From: Erwinia sp. OLFS4
GTDB lineage: Bacteria; Pseudomonadota; Gammaproteobacteria; Enterobacterales; Enterobacteriaceae
Assembly (NCBI RefSeq): GCF_002752165.1
Contig: NZ_MOMB01000011.1
Span: forward strand, 1 to 48,925
Direction of reading: 5' to 3'
DNA length: 48,925 bases
In this document: piece by piece, positions 1 through 7,937 of the stretch
How the letters are laid out: each line of letters opens with the position of its first letter
How positions within the stretch are numbered: position 1 is the first letter of the stretch
Translations under genes and position numbers: made by a program
The notes under the pieces: model-generated
What the model was told of the DNA's origin: nothing
Database searches by the model: none
What the model saw: only the letters and a program-made list of their open reading frames with translations

Positions 1-131
1 TAAGCGTAAGTGAGTTGAAACACGCGGTGGCAGTCACGGCAGCGAAATCTGTCATAGCCTTTAGGGTTCTGACCATGGCGGTAAACCTGAACAGACTGAC
101 AACGGGGACAATGAACGTTAACGCTGGCCAT
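1..131 (-). CDS. insA: IS1 InsA, N-terminal fragment (partial, runs off window)
   Basis: InsA is the small DNA-binding protein of IS1. It binds the terminal repeats, and the transposase InsAB' is made by frameshifting into insB. The ATG is at 131 and 43 codons are visible. The protein starts MASVNVHCPRCQ and carries the zinc-finger pattern C8-x2-C11 ... C31-x2-C34 typical of IS1 InsA. It differs from the classical E. coli InsA at many positions, so this is a diverged IS1 variant. The frame is open to the window edge. No start other than this ATG fits. Confidence 0.88.
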   Translation of the reverse strand, partial: MASVNVHCPRCQSVQVYRHGQNPKGYDRFRCRDCHRVFQLTYA

Positions 132-188
132 AAGAGAACCTCAAAAGCCCGCATTATACATCAGATTCAACCAATTAGAGGCATCACC
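1..188 (-). mobile_element. IS1-family element, 5' part only
   Basis: Read on the minus strand, the element begins at 188 with the terminal sequence GGTGATGCCTCTAATTGG. This matches, with two differences, the inward-reading end of the second IS1 copy at 48748 (GGTGATGCCTCCAATTAG). An insA start lies about 57 bases inside, as in IS1. The rest of the element lies left of the window. The inverted repeat interrupts a GntR regulator gene, so this is a real insertion. The flanking 9 bases on the right are TGAAATGAG (189-197); IS1 usually duplicates about 9 bases, so the same bases are expected at the far end. Confidence 0.9.
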
Positions 189-577
189 TGAAATGAGAGC
201 AACCGTGAATAGGTTTCATAGCCCATCTGACGCATTGCAATACCAAAGCCCTGCAACTGCCCCAAATCCTGAGTGGCCCGTGGCCCCGCGACAAAAGTTC
301 CTTTACCATGAACTTTAAACACCAGCCCTTCGCTTTGCAGATCGTTAAGTGCCTGGCGAATAGTGATACGACTGACGCTGAAAGCGTCCATCATTTCACT
401 TTCAGAAGGCATCTTCTGATTCGGGCTGTAACTGCCTTCCAGGATCCGTGACCGCAGATATTCTTTGATCTGAATATACATCGGGTTTGACGGATCGAAC
501 TGAAAGGCCTGCAGCTCTTCCAGTCCACTGGCACTCACTTTGTCTGATTCCATATTGGCTATTTTCCACCCACTCAC
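189..577 (-). pseudogene. GntR-family (HutC-like) transcriptional regulator, truncated by IS1
   Basis: The first ~130 codons encode a GntR winged helix-turn-helix: MYIQIKEYLRSRILEG, then PSESEMMDAFSVSRITIRQA and the wing ending in HGKGTFVAG. These are the hallmarks of the HutC/FadR-type N-terminal DNA-binding domain. Full-length members have about 240 residues with a C-terminal ligand-binding (UTRA) domain. Here the native frame ends at the IS1 border and reads six codons into the element (VMPLIG) before a stop, so almost the whole effector domain is lost. The start may be GTG at 577 or ATG at 553; neither has a strong ribosome site. A perfect 14-base palindrome lies directly upstream. The ligand and regulated pathway cannot be told from the sequence. 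Confidence 0.85.
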
Positions 578-591
578 TATAACATGTTATA
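578..591. promoter_or_regulatory. Palindrome upstream of the gntR fragment, likely operator
   Basis: TATAACATGTTATA is a perfect 14-base palindrome directly before the GTG candidate start of the GntR regulator, followed by a related half site (AACGTGTT, 591-598). GntR-family proteins commonly bind palindromes of this size and control their own genes. Assignment as the operator of this regulator is inference from position. Confidence 0.45.
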
Positions 592-1097
592 ACGTGTTGC
601 ATGAAATGTGCCAAATAGTAAAATGTTTGTAACTTATTAATTTAAAGCAATAATAAAAAATCAGCGGCGGTCTGGCGGCAAAGATCTGCGCACAGAAGCA
701 GTGCAGCGAAGGGATTTATTGCACCATAGCAATACACAGACAGGCTTTCTAACAAGGAGTCGGCCTGAAAATGCACGCCGGCCAGGCGCAATAAATGATG
801 AACCCGATCTGGCGCTATTTTCAGCGAATAAGGGCTTGCGGGATATTGGTTTTCCATCGTGCCATTTACAATATGTTAACAGAATAAAAAGCGTTCAGAA
901 TGCGCCTGGTTATTGAAGGCTTTATTATTTTTTTGTTTTTAAAATCAAAGTGTAGAAAAAATATACTTATTTTTAACTGGCTCAGTCTGTTTATTCGCCA
1001 GAGCGGTTATTTTAATTAATTGTCATAAATTTGTCACAAAATCATCATCTGATTAACTTAAACTAAACCAGCATTAAACAAACTTACAGGTAATTCC
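592..1097. other. Intergenic region, AT-rich in its second half
   Basis: About 500 bases between gntR and the small gene at 1098. Open frames exist on both strands around 642-916 but lack ribosome sites and recognisable protein features. The stretch 915-1090 is very AT-rich and contains a Pho box. Nothing else is recognised. Confidence 0.5.
1020..1037 (+). promoter_or_regulatory. Candidate PhoB box
   Basis: TTGTCATAAATTTGTCAC has two TGTCA direct repeats exactly 11 bases apart (starting at 1021 and 1032), the layout of the PhoB consensus CTGTCATAWAWCTGTCAY. The site lies about 60 bases ahead of the start codon at 1098. An AT-rich segment (GATTAACTTAAACT, 1051-1064) could hold the -10 at about the distance seen in Pho promoters, where the Pho box replaces the -35 element. 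The match is seen in the sequence; PhoB control is inferred. Confidence 0.6.
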
Positions 1098-1304
1098 ATG
1101 GCCACAGTAAAGGCAAAAAGCGCAGGCGATGCTGAAATGCTGCTGCTCTCGGGCGCCAACAAAGTCGAGCTGGCTTATGATATTGGCTCTGACGATTTTT
1201 TCCGGCTGGCAAGTCACTGGTGTGAAAGAGGTGCAAAGATTTCCCGCAGCAGCCGCTATTTCGTGGTATCGCTGAAAGGGTTCTCCGTTCCCCCTAATGA
1301 ATAA
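1098..1304 (+). CDS. Hypothetical protein, 68 residues, possibly Pho-regulated
   Basis: A 68-codon frame starts with ATG at 1098, eight bases after a weak AGG ribosome site. The protein MATVKAKSAGDAEMLLLSGA... has no signal peptide or membrane segment. It is mixed in charge, with a basic middle (RGAKISRSSRYF) and one cysteine. I do not recognise a family. The good PhoB box upstream and the AT-rich promoter-like DNA argue that it is expressed. It faces the 3' end of the convergent yojI gene 137 bases away; I see no clear terminator or gene in that gap. It could be a small phosphate-starvation protein, but that rests only on the promoter motif. Confidence 0.55.
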   Translation: MATVKAKSAGDAEMLLLSGANKVELAYDIGSDDFFRLASHWCERGAKISRSSRYFVVSLKGFSVPPNE

Positions 1305-1441
1305 TGTCAGCAGGCAGGCCAGACCGCTTTATGCGCTATGGCTTGCTCTACAGACAACCGCAATCGGTTTTCCCAATCTATTACAGATTTTCGCTCGCCA
1401 CCAGCCTGAAAAACCGGCTGAGCGGGCATTACTGTTGTCAC

Positions 1442-3103
1442 TTACTGGCGTACATCAGACATTTCCGTGCGCTGTACGGCATCCAGTGAAGCTTGTGCCC
1501 GCTCTTCACCCGTCAGCTCATACAGCTGTCCGCCACGCATTTCCAGCAGCCGGTCAGCATGGATGAAATAGTGATCATCATGGCTGATTGCCAGCACGGT
1601 TTTTCCCTGTGCTTTCAGCTGTGGCAGCAGCTGGCGGTAAAACTCCCGGCGAAAATGCGGGTCCTGATCGGCAGCCCATTCATCCAGCAACAAAATATCG
1701 CGCTGTTCGGCAATCGCCAGCAGCAAAGCCAGACGCTTAGTCTGCCCTTTTGATAACTTCAGATTCATCACCCGGTTGTCTTGTAACTGTAGCTTGTTGT
1801 CCATTTTTAAGCGGCGTAGCCAGTCTGATACCAGGCCGGCCGGAGCCGCCTCGCCTTGTGCTCCAATCAGACGGTCAAACAAATAGACATCGGTAAATAC
1901 CGCAGAAAACAGCCGGCGGTAACTTTCCAGATTTTCAGCTGCCACCGGTTGTCCGTCCAGCAGGATCTGGCCGGACAGCGGCTGATAAAGGCCGGTGAGC
2001 AGCATTGCCAGCGTTGACTTCCCACTGCCATTGCCACCGATTAAAAAAACCAGCTCACCGCGTTTTAGCGTCAGATTAAGCGGACCAACCGAAAAACCCT
2101 GTGCGCCGTAATGAAATAGCAGATTACGTAATTCCAGCGTCTGCCAGCGGTCTGGCGCCGGCTGGCATGGAAAGGCAGGCTGATAATCGGAAAGTTTGAA
2201 GGTATTAAGCTTATTAAATGCCACCTGGGCGCTAAGCAGCGTGGGCAGCGCCCCGACAGCAGAAAGCAAAGGCGTGCGTAAAAATAATAAGGTCAGGGAA
2301 TAGGTCGCAGCAACGGCAGTGTCTGCCCAGCCCAGGCCATTTGCCAGCCAGAAAGCCAGTCCTATAGCGCCGAGCATCATGATATTTGACCAGTTAACCG
2401 CACTCAGATGGAAAGTGTCGGCGCGCACAATATGGTGACGATATGCCCGGGCATCAGCGTCATACACCTGTTGATAAATCTGCTCAGCCCGCTGGCGATT
2501 TAAAGCCAGCTCTTTACGGCCATCAATCACCGTCTGGTAATCGGCATACAAGCGGTCTTCAATTTCCCGTAGCGATGCCATATGTCGGTATACCCGCCTG
2601 ACCAGCATCCAGCCGCCTGCCAGGGTAACGGCGACCCAGATTGATGTTACCGCCAGCATGGCAGGAGAAAGCCAGCCAAGATAAGCCGCTGAGCCAATGG
2701 TCAGGATAATACCCTGAATCAGTTCAGGCAGACGCACAAAGGCAAGGGTGATGTTGCGGATATCACTGGTGAGCCCGGCAAGCAATTGTGCCTGACCAAT
2801 CTGTTCAATACGCGCGACCTGGGTATCGAGAAGACGTTTAATAAATTCACCGCGCAGACGATAGACAAAATGATGTCCGAGCTGAGTCAGCGCCAGTTGC
2901 GACGCCAGCGTAATGGCCAGCAACAACAGTAATAACAATAAAAACGCCGGTAAAACGCGAAAAGAAGCATCGGCGGTGACAATCAGTTCACGATTAATGA
3001 ACGCAATCATACCAATGCCCAGGCCCGCACTCAGCAAGCTGAGTAAAATGACTGCGATAAAGGGCCAGCGGTACTGTTTCAACACCACGAGCAATAACGC
3101 CAT
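1442..3103 (-). CDS. yojI: Inner-membrane ABC exporter YojI (fused membrane and ATPase domains)
   Basis: 553 residues, against 547 in E. coli YojI, with conserved sequence along the length. The N-terminal half (about 1-310) is an ABC type-1 transmembrane domain with about six hydrophobic helices. The C-terminal half is the ATPase, with Walker [10 protein letters not shown], a signature-like [10 protein letters not shown] and Walker [11 protein letters not shown]. The E. coli protein exports the peptide microcin J25 together with TolC; its normal substrate is unclear, and a siderophore or peptide is likely. The start follows a GGGGTG ribosome site. It lies just downstream of apbE-alkB on the same strand, as in E. 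coli, with an 86-base gap. Confidence 0.93.
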   Translation of the reverse strand: MALLLVVLKQYRWPFIAVILLSLLSAGLGIGMIAFINRELIVTADASFRVLPAFLLLLLLLLAITLASQLALTQLGHHFVYRLRGEFIKRLLDTQVARIEQIGQAQLLAGLTSDIRNITLAFVRLPELIQGIILTIGSAAYLGWLSPAMLAVTSIWVAVTLAGGWMLVRRVYRHMASLREIEDRLYADYQTVIDGRKELALNRQRAEQIYQQVYDADARAYRHHIVRADTFHLSAVNWSNIMMLGAIGLAFWLANGLGWADTAVAATYSLTLLFLRTPLLSAVGALPTLLSAQVAFNKLNTFKLSDYQPAFPCQPAPDRWQTLELRNLLFHYGAQGFSVGPLNLTLKRGELVFLIGGNGSGKSTLAMLLTGLYQPLSGQILLDGQPVAAENLESYRRLFSAVFTDVYLFDRLIGAQGEAAPAGLVSDWLRRLKMDNKLQLQDNRVMNLKLSKGQTKRLALLLAIAEQRDILLLDEWAADQDPHFRREFYRQLLPQLKAQGKTVLAISHDDHYFIHADRLLEMRGGQLYELTGEERAQASLDAVQRTEMSDVRQ

Positions 3104-3189
3104 AACAACACCCCAGGAGTGATAAACTGCCAGCAGTTTAATCAGATGCTAAGCGATAGCAATAATTATTCTCATATTCAGGCAGCCAG

Positions 3190-3831
3190 TCAGAAAGCCC
3201 GGCGAAAGGTCAGGTTATAGCGAAAAGCGCCGCATTGCGGATGAATGCCCGCTTTTAGCGGTAAAATACCATGGAAACGCAAGCGGGAAGGTCCTCCCCA
3301 GACCACCACGTCACCATGTTCGAGCAACCGACGTTGGGTGGCGGCTTCGCGTTCGAACCCCCCGAACAGAAAAACCGCCGGTAAACCGAGAGACACCGAG
3401 ACAATCGGCTGGCGCAGATCTTTCTCATCCTTATCCTGATGCAGCGTCAGTTTTGCCCCTGGCGCATAGCGATTAATCAGGCAGGCATCGGGATTAAATT
3501 CGCGAAAACCTGCCGCTCCGGCAGCCTGCACGGCCAGAGCACGAAAGCATGCGGGCATTGCTGGCCAGCGGTGCCCGCTTTGCTGGTCTTCACGACGGTA
3601 CTGATAACCGCGGCTATCGGTCGACCAGCCAAAATCGCCGCAGTTTGTCATCGCCACAGACATACGATGTCCTCCCGGCGTAATGCGGTGATAAAACGGA
3701 TTACGCGCGGCGATATGCTCAATTTCCTTGAGCAGGTCACCCGCCTGCACCAGCGCGAAGCGGCGCAAAATCAGCGCCCCTTCTGCCAGCGGTTCAGACC
3801 AGGGCGCTTCACCGCTAAATAAATCAAGCAT
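3190..3831 (-). CDS. alkB: DNA/RNA oxidative demethylase AlkB
   Basis: 213 residues (E. coli 216). AlkB is an Fe(II)/2-oxoglutarate dioxygenase that removes 1-methyladenine and 3-methylcytosine lesions from DNA and RNA. The iron ligands H131, D133 (HQDKDE) and H187 (RFHGIL) and the 2-oxoglutarate-binding arginines R204 and R210 (RYNLTFR) are all in place, and the NRYAPGAKLTLHQDKDE block is nearly identical to E. coli. The ATG overlaps the last base of the apbE stop codon, so the two are translationally coupled. In E. coli alkB follows ada; here no ada gene is next to it, so adaptive-response control through Ada cannot be assumed. Confidence 0.96.
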   Translation of the reverse strand: MLDLFSGEAPWSEPLAEGALILRRFALVQAGDLLKEIEHIAARNPFYHRITPGGHRMSVAMTNCGDFGWSTDSRGYQYRREDQQSGHRWPAMPACFRALAVQAAGAAGFREFNPDACLINRYAPGAKLTLHQDKDEKDLRQPIVSVSLGLPAVFLFGGFEREAATQRRLLEHGDVVVWGGPSRLRFHGILPLKAGIHPQCGAFRYNLTFRRAF

Positions 3832-4901
3832 TAACTCCCTCCGTCATGCTGATCCTGCTGGTCCTGCTGACGCAGAAAGGTCTTAAACTGCGGTGACATC
3901 CAGCTGCGGAATCCGCTGTCGGTTTTCATTATCAGAAATACGGCCAGTTTTTCCTTTAATGCCAGCGCCTGAGCGCGCTGTTCACCCAGCACCATCAAAC
4001 CGGTATCCCAGCCATCGGCTTCCATTGCCGTGGTGGCAATAACGGTCGCTGATACCAGTCGATGCTGGATCGGTCGTCCGCTGGCCGGGTCGATGATATG
4101 CGAAATACGCTTACCATCAAGTTCATAATAGTTACGATAGCTGCCCGACGTACTGATGCCATGCCCCTGTAAATCAACAATCGCTTCCGCCGCATTTTGT
4201 TGATCGGTTGGCTTCTGTATCGCCACGCGCCACGGCTTACCCTGCGCATTGAGCCCACGTGATAATACCGCGCCCCCCACCGACACCAGATAATTGGTGA
4301 TGCCCTGCTGTTCCATCAGCCGCGCCAGGTGGTCGGTGGCATAGCCTTCGCCGATAGTTGACAGATCGACATACAGCCCAGGTATATCTTTTTGTATAAA
4401 AGCGCCATTACCCTGTTCAATCACCTTCAGATGCTGCAAGCCGGTTAGCGCGCGCGCCGCATCAATCTGACGTTGTTCTGGCGTAGATACCGGCTGTTTT
4501 TGCGGACCAAAACCCCACAAATTGACCAGCGGACCTACGGTGATATCCATTGCCCCTGCGGTCTTGCGTCCAATACGCAGCGACGTGGTAATAATATCCG
4601 CCATATCATCGCTCACCGGTTGTGGTAACGTGCCCTGATACTGGTTAAATCGCGACAGTACCGAGTCGGATTTCCAGGTGGAGAGCGTCTGGTCATCCTG
4701 ATCTAATTGCTGCTGAATCGCCTGCTGAAGCGCGTGCTGGCGCTGACTATCAACACCCGCCAGACTAACCCGCCAGACGGTTCCCATTGTTTTCCCTTGT
4801 AAAACCAGACCATTTTGTTGCCGGACAGGCTGACTGTTATCACAGCCAGAAAGTACAAGAATTGACCAAAAACCAATAAAATAAATGACTTTTTTCTTCA
4901 T
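3831..4901 (-). CDS. apbE: FAD:protein FMN transferase ApbE, lipoprotein
   Basis: 356 residues. ApbE attaches FMN covalently to threonine in target proteins such as the NqrB/NqrC and RnfD/RnfG subunits, on the periplasmic side of the inner membrane. A lipoprotein signal with lipobox LVLSGC is visible at the N-terminus. Family motifs follow: GKTMGTVW, DITVGPLVNLWGFGP, DLSTIGEGYATD, the SVGG loop and the SHIIDPASGRP and TTAMEADGWDT segments that bind magnesium and FAD. The C-terminal tail is glutamine- and aspartate-rich (RQQDQQDQHDGGS). It is the first gene of an apparent apbE-alkB pair; yojI follows. Confidence 0.95.
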   Translation of the reverse strand: MKKKVIYFIGFWSILVLSGCDNSQPVRQQNGLVLQGKTMGTVWRVSLAGVDSQRQHALQQAIQQQLDQDDQTLSTWKSDSVLSRFNQYQGTLPQPVSDDMADIITTSLRIGRKTAGAMDITVGPLVNLWGFGPQKQPVSTPEQRQIDAARALTGLQHLKVIEQGNGAFIQKDIPGLYVDLSTIGEGYATDHLARLMEQQGITNYLVSVGGAVLSRGLNAQGKPWRVAIQKPTDQQNAAEAIVDLQGHGISTSGSYRNYYELDGKRISHIIDPASGRPIQHRLVSATVIATTAMEADGWDTGLMVLGEQRAQALALKEKLAVFLIMKTDSGFRSWMSPQFKTFLRQQDQQDQHDGGS

Positions 4902-5061
4902 TCTGCTGCATCAAACCTGATTATTAAATGGAACTATCTTATTGTTACCTAAGGAAATTAGAGATAATTCCGAGTTAAAAACTTCGTCAGTTACGGCAAT
5001 CTGGCGCCTGACAATTTATTAAAGACAGCGTCACTATAACTTAAATTAGCAGGAGAATTTC

Positions 5062-5187
5062 ATGGCTTTTTATCTGCTCCTGGCGGCATCAATCGCCGTG
5101 CTTGTATACTCGGGGATCAAACATCACCACCACACCAACCGTAAGGGATTCCTGAAACATCCTTTGCGCAACCAGCGTCATCGCTAA
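5062..5187 (+). CDS. Small single-pass membrane protein, 41 residues
   Basis: The frame starts at ATG 5062, six bases after a very good ribosome site (AGGAGAATTTC). The protein has a hydrophobic N-terminal helix (AFYLLLAASIAVLVYSGI, residues 2-19), then KHHHHTNRKG and a basic tail KHPLRNQRHR, so a membrane-anchored peptide with a positively charged, histidine-rich cytoplasmic end is likely. A strong hairpin follows six bases after the stop. I do not recognise a family. The good ribosome site, the compact terminator and the protein-like composition support a real gene despite its size. Confidence 0.6.
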   Translation: MAFYLLLAASIAVLVYSGIKHHHHTNRKGFLKHPLRNQRHR

Positions 5188-5192
5188 ACAGC

Positions 5193-5225
5193 CCCCTGCT
5201 CTCACCGCCCAGGTGAAAGCAGGGG
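5193..5225 (+). terminator. Hairpin downstream of the 41-residue gene
   Basis: The outer arms CCCCTGCT and AGCAGGGG enclose inner arms TCACC and GGTGA, a long GC-rich stem. There is no good T-run on either strand, so it may be a weak terminator or an mRNA 3'-end stabiliser. It lies between the small gene and the convergent DUF1348 gene. Confidence 0.6.
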
Positions 5226-5261
5226 CGTTACCTGCTTACCATCATATTGCTCAGCGTCTGT

Positions 5262-5720
5262 TTACAACCCCAGCGCCGTCAGCCCGGGATGATCATCGGG
5301 ACGGCGAGCACCAGACCAGCGAAACAGACGTTGTGATTCACCGATCGGCACATCATTAATACTGGCATAACGTTCTGCCATGAGTCCGTCGGGATTAAAG
5401 CGCCAGTTTTCATTACCATAGCTACGAAACCATTGCCCCTGGTCATTTTGCCATTCATAAGCAAAACGCACGGCAATCACCTGCTGGTGCCATGCCCAGA
5501 GTTCTTTAATGAGCCGGTAGTGCTGTTCTTTGTGCCATTTACGCTGTAAAAATTGCTCAACGGCCTGACGCCCTTCAATAAATTCGCTGCGGTTGCGCCA
5601 GCGGGTATCCAGCGTATAAACGCTGGCAACACGCGCCGGATCGCAGCTATTCCAGGCGTCTTCGGCAAAGCGTACTTTCTGTTGCGCACTGTTGAAATCA
5701 AAAGGGGGTAGCAAAGACAT
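5262..5720 (-). CDS. DUF1348 / NTF2-like protein
   Basis: 152 residues from the second of two adjacent ATG codons (5723 and 5720), chosen because it is six bases from the AAGGAG ribosome site. The sequence fits the DUF1348 branch of the NTF2-like (SnoaL-type cone) fold: [21 protein letters not shown], then [18 protein letters not shown], then [14 protein letters not shown] and [13 protein letters not shown]. Such proteins are soluble; the biochemical role is not established. It is transcribed divergently from a TetR regulator, with two palindromic operators between them, so it is very likely the regulator's target and may act on a toxic or xenobiotic compound. That last point is inference. 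Confidence 0.85.
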   Translation of the reverse strand: MSLLPPFDFNSAQQKVRFAEDAWNSCDPARVASVYTLDTRWRNRSEFIEGRQAVEQFLQRKWHKEQHYRLIKELWAWHQQVIAVRFAYEWQNDQGQWFRSYGNENWRFNPDGLMAERYASINDVPIGESQRLFRWSGARRPDDHPGLTALGL

Positions 5721-5735
5721 CATTTACTCCTTAGT

Positions 5736-5757
5736 ATGTAGACTAATCTGTCTACAT
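5736..5757. promoter_or_regulatory. TetR operator 1
   Basis: Perfect inverted repeat with arms ATGTAGAC and GTCTACAT around a 6-base spacer (TAATCT). It lies 13 bases upstream of the first ATG of the DUF1348 gene, in the region shared with the divergent TetR gene. A second, nearly identical palindrome is centred 35 bases away. Confidence 0.75.
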
Positions 5758-5769
5758 GGATATTAATCA

Positions 5770-5793
5770 CAAGTAGACCACTCTGTCTACTTG
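5770..5793. promoter_or_regulatory. TetR operator 2
   Basis: Perfect inverted repeat with arms CAAGTAGAC and GTCTACTTG around a 6-base spacer (CACTCT). It shares the GTAGAC/GTCTAC core and spacer length with operator 1. The 35-base centre-to-centre distance lets bound dimers cover both divergent promoters. This site also excludes the longer TetR start at 5791, which would begin inside the operator. Confidence 0.75.
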
Positions 5794-5811
5794 CGTTTAA
5801 CGGAGAGAATA

Positions 5812-6381
5812 ATGCTTGCTGATAGTCAGTTTGATGCCAGCGCACCGGCGCGGGAACGTATTCTTTATCAGGCCAGCGCGCTTTTCTATCAGGCGGGAAT
5901 ACGGGCAACCGGAATTGATCGAATTATTGCCGAGGCGGGCGTAACGAAAGTTACCTTCTATCGTCATTTTCCGTCTAAACAAGACCTGATCATTGCCTTC
6001 CTTCAGCGAAGACATCAGTGCTGGTTAGCCGCTTTTTCTGCGCAACTGACCGAAGCACTGGCACAGGGCCAGAGCTTCGACCGCGCATTAGGCACCACTC
6101 TGCTCAGCTGGTTTCAGGAAGAACGTTTCCGCGGCTGTGCATTTATTAACGCCGCAGCCGAGCTGGGGAATGACAATCCGCAATGTATGGCACTGGTTCA
6201 GATGCACAAGCAGCAGATGTACAGTGAAATAGCCTCCGCACTTCGCGCACAACCACAATGGGTCATTCAGAGCGTTTGCATGTTAGTTGAGGGGGCAATT
6301 GTTCAGGCGCAAATTGGAAAAAACAGTGAAGAGGTGATAAAGAGCCTGCAACAGGCTCTGAAAGGCTTACTGGCGGCGTAA
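5812..6381 (+). CDS. TetR/AcrR-family transcriptional repressor
   Basis: 189 residues from ATG 5812, preceded by GGAG at correct spacing. The N-terminal TetR helix-turn-helix is clear: RERILYQASALFYQAGIRATGIDRIIAEAGVTKVTFYRHFPSKQDLI. The C-terminal ligand domain contains CAFINAAAELG, typical of a TetR group found beside DUF1348 and oxidoreductase genes. It is divergent from the DUF1348 gene, with two matching palindromes between them, and probably represses both itself and its neighbour. The inducer is unknown. Its 3' end faces ompC, 24 bases away, with no obvious terminator. Confidence 0.88.
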   Translation: MLADSQFDASAPARERILYQASALFYQAGIRATGIDRIIAEAGVTKVTFYRHFPSKQDLIIAFLQRRHQCWLAAFSAQLTEALAQGQSFDRALGTTLLSWFQEERFRGCAFINAAAELGNDNPQCMALVQMHKQQMYSEIASALRAQPQWVIQSVCMLVEGAIVQAQIGKNSEEVIKSLQQALKGLLAA

Positions 6382-6405
6382 CCGAGGCTACGCCACCGGT
6401 CAGTC

Positions 6406-7518
6406 TTAGAACTGATAAACCAGACCCAGACCCACAACGTTGTCGGTATTGATACCGGCACTGCGTGTAAAGTCGTTGTCTTTCATCAGGTTGATCTGAT
6501 AGTCAACATACGTAGACATGTTTTTGTTGAAGAAGTAAGTGGCACCCACATCAACATATTTTTTCAGGTCCTGGTTGCCATAACCTTCAATATCGTTACC
6601 GCGAGAAGACAGGAAGGCCAGTGACGGACGCAGACCGAAGTCGAACTGATACTGAGCAACCAGTTCCCAGTTATCCGCGCTGTGCGCATAGCCATAAGCC
6701 GAGCTGCCGTTAGTGCTATCGCCAAAACGGGTCGCCTTGTTGGAACGGGTGTACTGCGCTGCCAGATAAATATTATTGGCATCATATTTCACGCCGCCGG
6801 TGTAGGCTTCAGCTTTTTTACCGCGACCCAGTGCACCCGGTGCGTTCTGCGTATCAGTACGGTCGGCCTGGAACATTGCCGCACCGATACTGACACCAGC
6901 ACCCAAGTCATAAGTGGTGCTCAGACCCCAGCTGTCGCCGTTGGAATTGAGCATGTCACGACCGCCTTCACCTGACGGGCTGTTGTTTTTACCCTGGTAC
7001 TGCACGGCAAAGTTCCAGCCGTCAACCAGGCCAAAGAAGTTATTATTACGGTAAGTCGCCATACCGTTACCACGCTGGAACATGAACTGATCCGCGCCAT
7101 AGGTATCGCCACCGAATTCTGGCAGTACGTCGGTCCAGGCGGCTACGTCATAGATAACACCATAGTTACGGCCGTAGTCGAATGAACCGGCATCACCAAA
7201 GCGCAGGCCAGCAAAACCGATACGGGTCGCATTGCCAGAGTTAGAATCGCTGCCTTCAGAATTATTCAGATTATACTGGTATTCCCATTGACCATAACCA
7301 GTAAGCTGATTAGAGATCTGCGTTTCGCCCTGAACGCCTAAACGCATATATGATTTATCGCCATCTGAACTGTCGTTCTTGGAGAAATAGTGCAGGCCGT
7401 CGACTTTACCGTAAAGATCCAATTTGTTGCCATCTTTATTGTAAACTTCCGCTGCGCTGGCGCTCCCGGCTGCTGCTAAAAGCGCAGGAACCATCAGAGA
7501 CAGAATACGAATTTTCAT
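6406..7518 (-). CDS. ompC: Outer-membrane porin OmpC
   Basis: 370 residues with a 22-residue signal peptide ending ASA before [16 protein letters not shown], the standard OmpC/OmpF mature start. It ends in phenylalanine (GLGLVYQF), as needed for BAM-dependent insertion. The constriction-loop motif PEFGGD and the segments [29 protein letters not shown] are typical of the trimeric general porins, which form 16-strand barrels for small hydrophilic solutes. OmpC rather than OmpF is supported by the divergent micF gene and by rcsD next to it, as in E. coli. The ribosome site is AGAGGG. Expression should rise with osmolarity through OmpR. Confidence 0.94.
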   Translation of the reverse strand: MKIRILSLMVPALLAAAGSASAAEVYNKDGNKLDLYGKVDGLHYFSKNDSSDGDKSYMRLGVQGETQISNQLTGYGQWEYQYNLNNSEGSDSNSGNATRIGFAGLRFGDAGSFDYGRNYGVIYDVAAWTDVLPEFGGDTYGADQFMFQRGNGMATYRNNNFFGLVDGWNFAVQYQGKNNSPSGEGGRDMLNSNGDSWGLSTTYDLGAGVSIGAAMFQADRTDTQNAPGALGRGKKAEAYTGGVKYDANNIYLAAQYTRSNKATRFGDSTNGSSAYGYAHSADNWELVAQYQFDFGLRPSLAFLSSRGNDIEGYGNQDLKKYVDVGATYFFNKNMSTYVDYQINLMKDNDFTRSAGINTDNVVGLGLVYQF

Positions 7519-7611
7519 TTAATTACCCTCTAGTTATGTGCCTTAATTGCCACTGCAAGCTGAATGCTGAATATTCAACCGGCGCATTCATGTTAATACC
7601 CGAGGAGTAAT

Positions 7612-7683
7612 AATCTACTTCGTAATTGCTACTAAATTTCCAAATATGTTTCATTGAGTATGAAAGGTATTTCAGAGTGTAAA
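7612..7683 (-). promoter_or_regulatory. ompC promoter with three OmpR boxes
   Basis: On the minus strand three consecutive ~20-base elements resemble E. coli ompC C1, C2 and C3: TTTACACTCTGAAATACCTT (7664-7683), TCATACTCAATGAAACATAT (within 7642-7663) and GGAAATTTAGTAGCAATTAC (within 7621-7641). A -10 hexamer TAGATT follows at 7612-7617, placed as in E. coli. A transcript would start near 7605 and carry a ~90-base leader. The match to E. coli is from memory. Confidence 0.75.
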
Positions 7684-7827
7684 TTACGCGGAACTTTCAA
7701 TCAGCACAATTTGGCAAAAAATAATTATCATAAAACAAACATTATATAAATAATTATACATATCAGTAAGTTATAATATTTCATTTCATGGCGCACTGAA
7801 TGATAAAACAAAAGACTAATCTACCCA

Positions 7828-7833
7828 TAAAAT
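7828..7833 (+). promoter_or_regulatory. -10 element of micF
   Basis: TAAAAT ends seven bases before the predicted micF start at 7841. The upstream DNA (7690-7820) is very AT-rich. OmpR and other regulators act here in E. coli, but I could not define separate boxes on this strand. Confidence 0.5.
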
Positions 7834-7840
7834 TTAACGC

Positions 7841-7937
7841 GCTATCATCATTTTTTTAGTTATTACCTTCATTCACCCCGAATGAGTTGTTTTACCCTTA
7901 TTTTTATCGCCGGATCTTAGTATCCGGCATTTTTTTG
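7841..7937 (+). ncRNA. micF: MicF antisense small RNA
   Basis: The RNA begins GCTATCATCATT, the same 5' end as E. coli MicF, the part that pairs with ompF mRNA. It continues through ATTACC-TTCATTCA and GTTTTACCCTTATTTTTA segments that also follow E. coli in order. It ends with a Rho-independent terminator, arms GCCGGAT (7909-7915) and ATCCGGC (7922-7928) followed by seven T. Its position, divergent from ompC and upstream of rcsD, is the canonical one. MicF represses the porin OmpF with Hfq; an ompF target is not in this window. Confidence 0.88.

Noticed and set aside
642..916. Open frames on both strands in the 592-1097 gap
   Set aside because: They overlap one another, lack ribosome sites and look like chance frames.
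1297..1566. Two short plus-strand open frames after the 68-residue gene
   Set aside because: They overlap the end of yojI on the opposite strand, have no ribosome site and no recognisable protein features.
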